A DNA stretch of 64,000 nt, taken from positions 1 to 64,000 of the forward strand of contig ML210325.1 of NCBI GenBank assembly GCA_004369085.1, in the 5' to 3' direction. The stretch comes from Coprinopsis marcescibilis. Its lineage: Eukaryota > Basidiomycota > Agaricomycetes > Agaricales > Psathyrellaceae. The notes beneath the pieces were generated by a model, which saw only the letters and a program-made list of their open reading frames with translations, did not search any database and was not told the DNA's origin. A program made the position numbers and the translations under genes. Every line of letters begins with the position of its first letter. Position 1 is the first letter of the stretch. Below are positions 8,775 to 19,600 of the stretch, piece after piece.

Positions 8775-10997
8775 TTACCAGCTAAACGCCTCGTCAACAA
8801 ACACGACAGCCCTCCTCGCCCTTGGTCCCAGTTCCGCAACCGCAACCCGAATCTCATCAGCCATACCCGTCGGTCCACACACAACAACGCCCAAATCACC
8901 CTCATCATCTTTACCCAATTCCTCCTTCAAGATATCAACAATCCGAATTCTCTCCCCAACGCTTGTCTGAACCTCCACCTTCTTCGAATCCAGCCTGCGA
9001 AGTTCCGGCTCAACAGCACCCAACAGACTCTGACTTCTCACACCCCACGCCAATCGCACGCGTGGACCGCCAAAGGAGCGGATGATGGGGACCACGGCGG
9101 TGATGCCGACGCCACCGGCGATGCAGAGGAGGCTAGAGCAGTGTGCGAGGTCGCGTGTTGCTGGATTGGCGTGGTAGGAGCCTTCGACGATGACGGGGAT
9201 GCTGATGCGCCTGCTGGATCCAGCTGCGGCGAGACGGTTGGCGAGCAGCTTGGTCTGCCCATCCATCACGCGCAGGAGGATAGTGGTGCGAGGCCGGACG
9301 CCAGCATTCGAATCAGAAGTCAAGGACAGGCTGGTATTCGAGCTGGGATGGCTGGTCTTCTCTGGGTCGCCTCCAATCTCTGACGCGTCTTTCGCATCGT
9401 GAGAAGTAGAGCTCCCGCTGAACGAGGATAGGACAGAGTACGGGTGGTTCTCCCACACGCGCCAGTTGAGGGTGGGGAAGTAGAGGTACACATGCCCATC
9501 TGCAGCCACCCCATCCACCTCCACGCGCAAATAATCCCCATGCTCATCCACAGCACTGACAACCGCCCTCCTCCATCCACCCTTCACCATCCGCAACACC
9601 CTCAGCAACCGATCGCCGAACCAGATAATCCCACCGATGTACACCCAAATCTCGTATCCCCACTTGTACATGTACAGCTCGTAGATGTGGAAGAAGGTGG
9701 CGATGAGGCCGAGCGCGGCGAAGATCTGATGGGAGGCCAAGAAGAATTCGTAGGCCTTTTGACGCACGGGGAGGAGGGAGGCTGGCCACATGATGACGAA
9801 CGCGAGGGTGCCGACGATGCCCCAGATCCAGTACACCTTCTGGCTCTCGCTCGCGTGGTCTGGGTAGTAGAGCACCAGCATAAGCACCGAGTGCATGGAG
9901 ACTTGGAAGATGAGGCAGTAGGCGATCCAGCGGTGCAGGAGGAGGAAGGTGCTGTGGCTCCAGTTCGTGATCCATAACAGAATGTTGTTGCGCGAGGAGG
10001 AGAGGAAGATGGCGACAAAGTCGGCCATGGCGAGCGCGCCTGTGCGGTCTCCGATCATGAGGATGAGGTGTTCAGCCTTGGTGGGCGCGATGTAGTTGGG
10101 GTAGATGAAGGATAAAGGGAATATTCCGAGGAAGATTTGCGTCGCAAGGAGGTATACGATGTAGAGTGTCTGACCTCGGGTTGGCATAATGCCGAGGTTT
10201 GCCATGGTTGGGGTACGGTGGCGCTTCCCGAAGAGGGGACTCTCCAGTGCGTTCTCGAGACGGCTGTACCACAATGCGCGGCCGGGAAGGAACCTTAGCA
10301 AGGAGAAGAGGACGGGGATGAAGACACTGCTGACAGCAACTGCAATACTGGATCAAATGGTTAGTACCATACTGGGTAGTAGATCGAGACAGACGCACGC
10401 ATTACGACCATGGTTCTTCTCGATGCCCTCGAACCAAAGCAGGCCATTGACATAAGGTTGATAGTCTTCCTCCCTCACCAAACTCGTCGCGTTCAAAGGC
10501 TCTTTCATCACCGCGAACGGCATATTCGCCTCCCCGACCTCTTCCATATCCTCATGCGCATATTGCAGCGCACGCTGATACGACATGATGGGCTTGAGAC
10601 TCCAGTCGCCCACACTCCCGGTAGCGACATGGCCTTCCCAGAAGTCTTCAATTACAGATACCTGGACGTCCTCTTCGGCACAAAACTGCTCGATGCACAA
10701 TGCCAGCGTCCGCAGAAACGCAGCGTCTTTGAGATAGCATTCCAACGAGTTGGCAGCTTCGTGGACGTGGCGTCGGTGGAGGTGCGAGCCCGAGGATGAG
10801 TTGTCGCCAGGGAGTTTGGAGTCGCAGAGTAGCTCGCTGTATTCGATGCGTCGACGGCAGGCATGGGCGCAGGCGGGTTTATAAAGATATTTTCCCGCGC
10901 CGAGCATCCCTTCGCCATCAGCTGCAACTAAAGGAAGAAGGCAGGCAAAGAAAAGAAGGACGGTCCAAGCGAGCCCATTGGCTTTGGATCTAACCAT
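8775..10997 (-). CDS. ferric reductase-like transmembrane oxidoreductase, copy A
   Basis: Exons 10997-10399 and 10347-8775 (51-nt intron) give 723 residues. The order is: signal peptide (residues 1-26); a roughly 170-residue extracellular Cys-containing domain (CAHACRRR, CYLKDAAF, CIEQFC); a multi-helix ferric reductase membrane core; a cytoplasmic FAD/NADPH reductase. Two His-x13-His pairs (HRWIAYCLIFQVSMH and HQIFAALGLIATFFH) are the expected two-haem ligands. HPYSVLS is the FAD motif, and GGVGITAVVP and CGPTGMAD are NADPH-binding motifs. By family it should carry electrons from NADPH through FAD and haem across the plasma membrane to Fe(III) or Cu(II). A Ser-rich insertion of about 50 residues separates the FAD and NADPH parts. 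Its paralog is at 32,384-34,619. Confidence 0.93.
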
Positions 10998-13041
10998 GAG
11001 GTCAGAGTGTGGGGTTGAATGGGAAGCTGCTGCTCGATGGGAAGTTGAAATGGCTGGGACACGAAGTTCGCACCTGTCACCAACGTGGCGAGCAGGAGGA
11101 GGACTCTGAGAAGGCTTGTAAACAGCAGAAAGCTGTTGCCCAAGGACTCAGGCTCTTCTGTGCCGCTATTTGAATGGTGCGGGCTCGAAGCCAAGAACGG
11201 ACTTCGGAAGAAAATGAAGTTGACCTAACTGCCACTTTCCGCATGAGTCCAGAAATTCGTGCCCAAAAACCAAGGAAAATAAAACCAAAGTCCAGTCGGA
11301 TATATTCATGACGAAAGATTTGATAGCGTCAAACGTGGGCTTGGGTGATGATGATGGAAGAAGATGGAAACGGATTTCATAGAATCATGGACAGCTCGTA
11401 CAGTGACCAAAGTCCAATCGTATGCCGTTGGTCGACATGTAGTATAGTTGACCAGTACTTCAGCCAACAGAAGGAGACTCCATATCCTTTACACGCGAAC
11501 AGGCCCTAGGGAAAGTACATTCAACTTGAAGGGTGCACCGTGTCGCAGAATCAGTCAGAGCCGTTCATAATTCCCGAGTTCTGGTTCGTCCGCCAATACA
11601 GGAGAATATTCAATAGACTCCACCAACGAAATGTGACCATGTGAAGTAGCACCGACACGGAATGTGCGAAAGAGTCGGCAGATAGAAATGCGATCGAAAG
11701 AAATGGGGATAAAAAGTGCGTACTAGTCACCGATTCATGTTCTTGCGACGTTTACCCTGATCCACTGAAGGCGCACGCGCAGGAAGAACCACAAGCCTAG
11801 AGGTCCAATTGTGTTGTATAACTTCGACCCAGGGAGGCGAAGACAAAATGCAGAGGGCTTTACCGGTGTTCATGAATCCAGGCCCCTGTGAAGGTCAACT
11901 GACCCAGGAGGCGGCAAGGAGGCGTAGGGAGGCGTTGACACGATCAAGGGGGATACAAGTCCCGCATGGCGTCGTGGATTGCACGTATGGAAGTCCACGG
12001 GCAGCTCCGTCAGGTCCGGCCGAGAGAGTTGGCATCGGGCGGCAACGAGGTAGCCGTGTGAGAAGGTTGAAACTCCGAACACACGGCAAGATGGTGCCGG
12101 AGTCGAGGGCTGGTGTGGTGGGTGTCCAGCGGGGAGGTATGGGAAGGTGAAGGAATTCTTATCCAAGGCCAGCCAAAGAAATATCTGCGCGAAGAGAGCA
12201 AACCCGAGCATTACAGCATTAGTCATCCCAATGCACCGTCCCGGTTCTGACCGAAGCACCAGGTAAGTTGAGAGCGGTCTCCTGGATAGCAGGCCCGCCA
12301 GATTGTAGAGATTCAAGATTCTTTTGGATGTGGGATGGAGGTAGGAACGGAGAAATGTGGGGGCAAGGCGAACTGTCGATGCGAAATTGCCTCAACTATT
12401 TGGCCTTGTTTATTTGATCATCAAAGCAGGAGATAGGGGTATGTAATTCCATTCTCCAGCTCTTCGGCTTGGCTCGTGTATCCCACATAGCGACTTTAAA
12501 AGACGTAAAGGCATATTATATTTGAGAAAGAGGAGAGACAAATTCACTGCAGAGCTTTGGACTCAACCAATGCCTCATACTTTGATGTACGCTGCTACAT
12601 ACGTCTGAAGCCGGACGAAAATGATCAGACACCAAATGATAATCTTGACATTCATCTTGTGTGAAGGTCGGTGTAACTCAAGGGTCAAGTTTGTGTTTGT
12701 ACGGCTTTATGCTTTGGAAACGTGTGTTGTGAAACTTGGGACTCAGGGATATTCCCTTTTTATAGTGCCTCGAGCTGTTGCTTGGGCTCCGGTAGGTACA
12801 AGCGCGCGTCTGCTGTCAACCCCAAAGAGTGGTGGTGCATGCGCGACCGACCACCAGTGAAAGAGATATCGACAAGCCGCTTTGCTCATGCTTTGTTAGC
12901 ACCTCGAGTGGCTCATAACTGTGAGAATCTACTCGAGTTCACATAAAAGGAATGCGTTTAAAGAACTGGTAGGACTCAGAAAACACCCGCCCAGATTCAG
13001 AAACACTCCCTGCATCCTTCACACAGCACAAAGAACCAAAG
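10998..13041. other. no confident gene; small promoter elements
   Basis: This holds the upstream region of ferric reductase A. Open frames at 11,809-12,150 (+) and 11,870-12,316 (-) overlap and neither has a recognisable domain. An ACATAAAAGG TATA-like box at 12,941-12,950 lies about 90 bases before the next ATG. Confidence 0.4.
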
Positions 13042-13419
13042 ATGAACTCCCAGCTAAGCAATCTTGATATTGCCTTTCAATCCCTTTGCATTAACGCTGG
13101 ACCCTGCGTCCCCGATTACGATACTGTTGTAAATATGGCCCGGCTAATTGCAGCCAAACTTCTCGCAACTGGTCAACTCGCCCCCTTTTCGGAGCCATCT
13201 GCAGGCCAGGACGAGCTGCTTCGCTCTGTCCTTAATAATGTGCAGGGGGGCGCTGAATGGAACGCCCTGAACGTCGCTCTCCAATCTAACACTGACAACA
13301 CAGGAATTAACGCGGCCGTCCAGGAAGGCTATTTCAGAGCCTTCGTGGCGAAGGCGTGCGCACTCGAGATCGAGGAGAGGTTTAACGGGTTTCGTCTATC
13401 GGACTATATTAATTTTTGA
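13042..13419 (+). CDS. hypothetical protein, 125 residues
   Basis: A single-exon open frame begins at an ATG preceded by an A-rich leader (ACCAAAG) and a TATA-like box about 90 bases upstream. The protein is mostly alpha-helix-like, with two early Cys residues (CINAGPC) and an acidic, aromatic C-terminus (FRLSDYINF). No signal peptide, membrane segment or known motif is visible. Codon use looks like a real gene (GC-ending codons, no internal ATG-poor stretch). Function unknown. Confidence 0.6.
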   Translation: MNSQLSNLDIAFQSLCINAGPCVPDYDTVVNMARLIAAKLLATGQLAPFSEPSAGQDELLRSVLNNVQGGAEWNALNVALQSNTDNTGINAAVQEGYFRAFVAKACALEIEERFNGFRLSDYINF

Positions 13420-14975
13420 GTTGGCAGGCTATCTTCGAAAGACTTGATTAGTTCTCAGTATACATGTATCTATTTGGAATTGTCAACCCTACTTGTGGAA
13501 ACGGCAACACCGTCTGCTGTGAAGTTTGACCGCACCTTGGCGCCAACCCGATCAGTTGATTGCCCGAGGCCTTTCAAGGGTAGACAAAAAATGCACGTAC
13601 TCTAGGTCTCTCTGGTCCCAGTGATCTGAGGTATACTTCTACAGCGCTGGCCTAAATCTACTTGTTGGTCTAGCTCTCGGGTAACTTGGAATTCGGAACC
13701 GGCTTTATTAAAAGTTTTGGGCTATCTGGATTCGCATAACCTGATTCTTAAACGCCTTTATAGCTCCAAAGGAATGTTTTTTACAAGCGACAGTAAGCGA
13801 GCAAGTTGCGTAGGTTTAATCATACTCATGGGTCGCTGGGAATCAACATTGATTTTACTTGCCGTAACTCGAAGGCGGAGACGATTCAAGGAAAGTCGTT
13901 AATCATCAGGTTCTCGGATAAATTAAGAGAGCAATCACACGGATAGAACCTTTGGTATATCTCATGACCTGGCATGTAAGATGAAATGTTGCAGGATGAG
14001 TGGGACTGTATCGACGTTATGCCCTGCTGGGAAGTGTTTACGCACGAACACTATTTCTGTTTATCTGAAGGCGGCATGGCACAGAGCTAGAACGCACAGA
14101 GGTCAGATGTGTGGTGGATCTGGGTGGGAAATGTAATTCCCAGGTCGTTGTACAAAAAGATGCTATGTATGCGTTTTTCTCAGGCCCAATAACCCAATAG
14201 CATCCCGATATCTCTTGTCATCATTGCCAGCCCCGTGCTAGTTGCGCGTGTTACGCAGTACGCATTCGATTCCGTCTCAGTGTCCCGGTCTCACCACTAA
14301 GGGCACGTCGCAAGAACTAATGCCTCTTGGGCCCTTCATGAATCTCACAGGCAGGGATACTCTCGAATAACAGCCCAAAGTTGGTTCTCTTAGATATTAT
14401 TGAATATTATTTCTTCCCAACTTCACGTTTTACTAGTGCAAATAACTTTACCCACACCTACGACGATTCCGCCGCAGGTCAAGGCGAAGACAAATACATG
14501 ATGAATGAGTCCGAGAATCACCACGTTAGTGCCTTCGTACTTTGCTACTAACGGATCTACGATTAGCGGGCGGTCAGTTACTGGTACTAGTGAGTTGAAA
14601 CTGAACGATCGATGTACCTATCTTGCCGCGGTCGCGAAGGGCTGACCTTGAACCACGTCTATAGGATCTTTAGGCCTTTTCTTTAGCCAAAAGATGTGAT
14701 ACTGACCTCATGATGAACATAATGAATACAAAGGTCGTGCGAAATCCGCACTTAACACACACCGTCCAACCGAAGTCGAGAACACAGAATGGAACAATGA
14801 GGCTCTGGGGACCAGCTCGGCGTAAGTTCTCACCGCTTGATGTTTATGAAGGATGGCTCAGCTTATATCCTTGAGTGCAGAGGGAGTGCTATAGGTAATC
14901 GGTTTGGAGTTGCACAGGTAAGTTAGTAGTAGATTCAAAGCTTCCCGACTGACATGTCTACGCTCTGTGGTGTAG
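13420..14975. other. no gene recognised
   Basis: Stops are frequent in all frames. The N-terminal exons of the broken subtilase downstream might once have lain in the last 500 bases, but I could not identify them. Confidence 0.4.
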
Positions 14976-15973
14976 AAAGCCAATGTCATCTCTGTCATCC
15001 CTTACAACGACATCCATGGCTCTTGAACCCCCGGAAACGGAAAGGACGTGAAAAACATATCAGTATTCGAGACTCTCGATGGTGATGTTTGCATTAATGA
15101 TGTCCCAGGGTCAAGGCGTTCGACTATTTCGCAAAGCAAGTCTTCATCACGAAGAGGCCGTCGATCACATACTTCCAGGGTATTGAATACGGGACCTCTC
15201 AGGCCATCGACCAAGCTGTTGAAAACGAAAGTTCCTTTGGTTGTCTGGTGCCGACCATAGCACTGACTTGGACATCCACCTACCTCATCAAGCTTGGCGT
15301 TCATATCGTCGTAGGTTAATCCCCTCGCGCTTCTATTGTTATTTATCGTTGTTCTTCAAGATCGCGGCGGGAGATTATACCATCGACGTCCGCGACTCAC
15401 CTGGAATTTCTCCCGCTACCCTTTCGTCTGTGATCACGGTCGGGTTGGTGAATATCAATGATAGTTATGCTCTGACGTCGAACTATGGCCCCTCGATCGA
15501 CTTGTGGGCTCCTGGGATCAACGTGTGAACTGCCGCTCCTGATAACAAGAGATTGCCTTTGGATCCAGACGTACCACAGCTGCTCTAGACCACCGCGAAA
15601 CTCAGCTGACCAGTATGATTATGATTTGACAGAGAATCGGCTCCTTCTCCGGTACCCCCCGTGTAAGCAACTTGGCTTGGTTAAGAATGAAATGGTAAAT
15701 TCGCAATTGCTGTGCTGACGTCGACTGTGCGTAGGCTGCCGCGTACGTTGCTGGAATTATTGCGTATCGTATTTCCAAGGATGGGAATTCGACGCCTGCT
15801 GCGATTAAGGCGCGTCTGCAGGAATTGAGTGTTAAGGGAGCTATTCGAGGCCTACGTATGTGCCACGTTTATCCTCTGGTCTTTAATAGTTCGTTCGTAC
15901 TGACCCTTCATGTTTTATTCAAGCTGAAGGGAGCGATAGTAATAATTTCCTCGCCCAACTAGGACCGATCTAA
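14976..15973 (+). pseudogene. broken second subtilase (S8)-like gene
   Basis: Pieces match exons of the subtilase at 4669-6891 in order: KANVISVIPYNDIHG near 14,976; GTSQAIDQAVENESS and GVHIV at about 15,190-15,315; AAGD with SSVITVG, SNYGPSIDLWAPGINV at 15,361-15,525; SFSGTP at about 15,630-15,660; AAAYVAGIIAYRISK at about 15,735; and a last exon ending at 15,973. A TGA follows GINV and a TGA follows NDIHGS, so the frame is not continuous. The signal peptide and propeptide are not found. The serine motif GTSMA reads GTPRA, and the oxyanion AGN is again AGD. It is a decayed paralog on the opposite strand, about 9 kb from its relative. Confidence 0.75.
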
Positions 15974-16679
15974 TTCCTTGGTTCTTTTATACAATCAACT
16001 ACGATCCATGATCTTATATGGGCTGCCGGAACGCAATACCACACTTTGCCTTAACAGTGTTGCATATTGATGTATACTCTAATAGTAGTGGCCAACTGCC
16101 TGGGTCTGAAAGATAGCATCCTTTGTGGCGGATCCGGTGAGATCGAGGGAGTGACTCGGAGAGTTCCGTATCCACTTGCAAACCTTGAGGATCCGAGTCC
16201 GCTGCGGGCGCTCATTTGCTAGTCCATGTTGATTATGCACCTTGGTCCTTAGAGTACAAAGATTCTGGTAAGACCTCGCTGAAATGACGAGAAATATAAA
16301 CTGCCAGCGTGCTGCAAAGGATCCCCGGCTTGCAGAAATCGAAACGTGCTTACCGCTTAGCGAAAGCAGGGTAAAACTGCGGTAGAAGTTAAGATGGCGC
16401 CTAGATAACATCGCATCGTACGAGACCCGGGTGTCATTTCATATCAGCAGTGTCAGCTGAGAACATGCTCAGTCTAATGTAAGACTTCATAAAGAAGCTT
16501 GGCTTGACGTGGATCACTCAACGGTGAGACTGCGCACACTGCGGCACGGATCGCATCAAAAGGCTTGGATGCACAGAGTCCGATCAAATTTGTCATGCAG
16601 AAACGTATTAAAAGGAGCGCAAGCATAGTCGAACGAGCTTGACCAGCACCATCATCCAGGATCCACTGCTTTGTCGATC
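15974..16679. other. no gene; promoter region of the Dicer-like gene
   Basis: No recognisable coding sequence. A TATA-like TATTAAAAGG lies at about 16,605-16,614, some 70 bases before the Dicer ATG. Confidence 0.45.
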
Positions 16680-19600
16680 ATGGACGATGAAGCTACCACT
16701 GCAGCGTTACCTTCACCCAAATCTACTACTACAATTACCACCAAGAGAATGCCAATTGCTACTAGGGCGTACCAACAGGAGATGCTCGATGAAAGCCTCA
16801 GAAAGAACATCATCATCGCTCTCGACACAGGCTCTGGTAAAACTCACATCGCGGTATTGCGTATAAAGCACGAATTGGAGAGAGAGAAGGCCAAGGTATG
16901 TTTTGCTGGTATGTTGTGTACCGTGTCGCCTCTGACATATCTCTCCAGTTATGCTGGTTCCTCGCTCCGACAGTTGCTCTTTGCCAGCAACAGCAAGCGG
17001 TCATAAAGACCTATATTCCCGTTCCCGTTGGAATCATTTCAGGATCTCACCAGCCAGAGCAGTGGAAGAACGCTACTCTCTGGAAGTCAGTCCTGGATAC
17101 TCACCGCATCATTGTTTCTACACCCCAGGTCTTTTTGGACGGATTGCGGCATGGATACATCAACATGGGCGCGCAGATTGGCTTACTTGTCTTCGACGAG
17201 GTCCACCACGCCGTGAACGACCACCCGTACAATAGGGTTATGCAGGAATTCTACTTCCCGCTTCCACCACGCACGTCATCTGTATTATACGTACGTCCAC
17301 TCGTTCTAGGACTCACGGCGAGCCCGATTTTTGGTGGAGGAAACGTAAACAAAGCCTTCCAGTTCGTCCCATCGCACCATTTCCTGCTTCTTGATAGGGC
17401 TAATCTGACTCCATCAGGACGATCGAGGCCAACATGGACGCTAGCATCTGCACTCCACGCTATCATCGCCGGGAACTCGCCCAATACGTCCACCGCCCAA
17501 TTTTCAAATACGCTCCGTATACCAATGAGGAGCAGTCATTCTCAACCAACCTCGCCACCCTCAGCGCTATGATCAAGACACTCGACATTGAGGCCGACCC
17601 CTCCGTGGTCTCGCTTCGCAAGCAACTCAGCCGCGCATCACCCAATACGCAAGAATACCGGCGCATCGACCAACAGCTCACCAAGGCGATCCTCAAGAAG
17701 GACACATTCACGCACCGTGGGCTACGCGACTTCCAACGCGCCGCTGAAGATATATGTCGGGACCTCGGCGCGTGGGCATCGGACTGGTATGTCTGGACCG
17801 TTGTGGAGAAGGCCAAACAGGCCTCCAACCCGTATAACAACATCATCTCCTCCTGGAAGAACACGGAGAAGAAATACCTCCTCACGATCCTCAACAAACT
17901 CGTCCTCTCGCCTGTATCCTACTTTGAGGACGACATCCTGTCCGAGTGCTCGGACAGGCTCCGTGTCCTGGTGCAGTGCCTGCTGACCGAGAAGGAGGAG
18001 GTGGAGCAGCTGAATACGTCGTTCAGCGGGATAATCTTCGTGCAGAGACGGGACGCCGTCATCGCTCTCGCCGAGCTTCTCAACAACCACCCCATCGTCA
18101 AGCCCAATTTCAACATCGGCGTTCTGCTCGGTACTTCGGAGAGTGCGTATCGACACTCGCTGATGGACGTCACTCGCACCATCACCAAGCAGAGCCAGGA
18201 CTCGACTATAGCAGAATTCAAGATTGGGGAGAAGAATTTGATTATCGCGACGTCTGTGGCGGAGGAGGGCCTTGACATCCCGGCGTGCGGGGCTGTCATC
18301 CGCTGGGACCCGCCGCTCAACATGGCGAGTTGGATTCAGAGCCGCGGGCGGGCTAGGAGGAAGCGCAGCACATTTACGCTCATGTACAGCCTCGAGGAAG
18401 ATCGACACAAGAACAACGTAGCGAAATGGAAGGACTTGGAGGAGGGTATGATTGACCTGTACCAGGACCCCTCGAGGCTCCTGCCAGAGGACATCATCGA
18501 GTCCGACGCTGACGAACCAGACGACTTTGATGCCGAACTGCGCATCGAGGACACAGGGTGAGACTTACTCATATACAGCTTGATTCTCGCTGACCACAGC
18601 GGGGCTTGTAGTGCATACCTCAATCCCCACTCGGCCGTCGCCCATCTTGCCCACTTTTGCTCTGTGATCTCCCGCGCGGGCGGCGTGGAGAACCGACCGA
18701 TATACGACATTGACCCACCGGATTTTATCCCGGGCTGGCACTCAGTCGACCCCAAGCCGTCTCCGCACAACAATCCTTACGGTGCCTATGGGCCATATAA
18801 TGGCCCTTGGGAGTCCACAGTCACCCTCCCCCGCTCGCTTCCCATCCCCGTTCGCCAATTCCGCACAGAAAAGAAGTACCTTTCCAAGCTCGCTGCTCAT
18901 CGCCATGCGGCCTTCAAAGCATACAAGGCGTTGTACGAACTAGACCTGTTGAACGATCACTTGCTCCCATTCACTGCGCAGGTGGACCCGGAGGAGGAGG
19001 AAGAGGTGAAGGCGATGTTGGCTGATATCGAAAAGAGGGCGGGTACGGCGCGGGTTGGGCTGCAGTTGGATCCTTGGGAGAAGGATGGCGGGGAAGGAGA
19101 TGCGGCAGAGGGTGTTTGGTACCAATCGGAGATGGCGCTCAGCGGGACTACGGCTGCGTCCCCGTTGCTGTTCTTCACCAAGCGACCATTACCGAACATA
19201 CCCATGGAAGAAGGTCCAACACTGTATCGCCCAGACCTGCCCGACGTCAAAGTTAGCGTTCGAATTTGCGCCTCTTCGCAACGCGCAATACAGCCGGACC
19301 ACCCCATCCTCATGAAAGCCCGCGAATACACTCGGATGCTATTTTGGTGCTTGAATGGATCGAGGATGGATTGGGACAACACCGAGTTCGCGTATCTATT
19401 TCTTCCCAAGGCCCACGAGTCCCCCAGCGTTTGGGATAACAGGCGAGCATGGCTGGAAAAGCATCGATCTGGCGACACCTTCCGACCGGATTCGGCCTTT
19501 GCAGCTGATGGTGATACATTTATGAAGAAGTTTGGCGCCGTCAATGATATCACGATTGTCAGGAAGAACATGCAGTACGGACGTGCCTATTCTTTTGTTC

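Larger units (their letters stand above)
7691..10997. repeat. segmental duplication, copy A (small-protein gene + ferric reductase)
   Basis: The block is paralogous to 30,930-34,619. Both hold the same promoter segment, the two-exon small-protein gene on + and the two-exon ferric reductase on -, in convergent order. Promoter sequence (for example TTGGGCAACCAATCCTTGCT) and coding sequence are still closely similar. Confidence 0.9.

Noticed and set aside
9444..9977. 177-codon frame antisense to ferric reductase A
   Set aside because: It is a GC-rich shadow of a clearly coding exon on the other strand, full of His/Val repeats with no family similarity.
11870..12316. 148-codon minus frame with a hydrophobic segment
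   Set aside because: One hydrophobic stretch (AVMLGFALFAQIFLWLAL) hinted at a membrane protein, but no neighbouring exons or family motif support it.
17281..17304. A 24-nt GTACGT..CTAG intron in the Dicer helicase exon
   Set aside because: Too short for a spliceosomal intron, and the frame is open and conserved through it.
17722..18408. 228-codon frame antisense to the Dicer helicase exon
   Set aside because: Shadow of a conserved coding region; its composition mirrors the sense codons.
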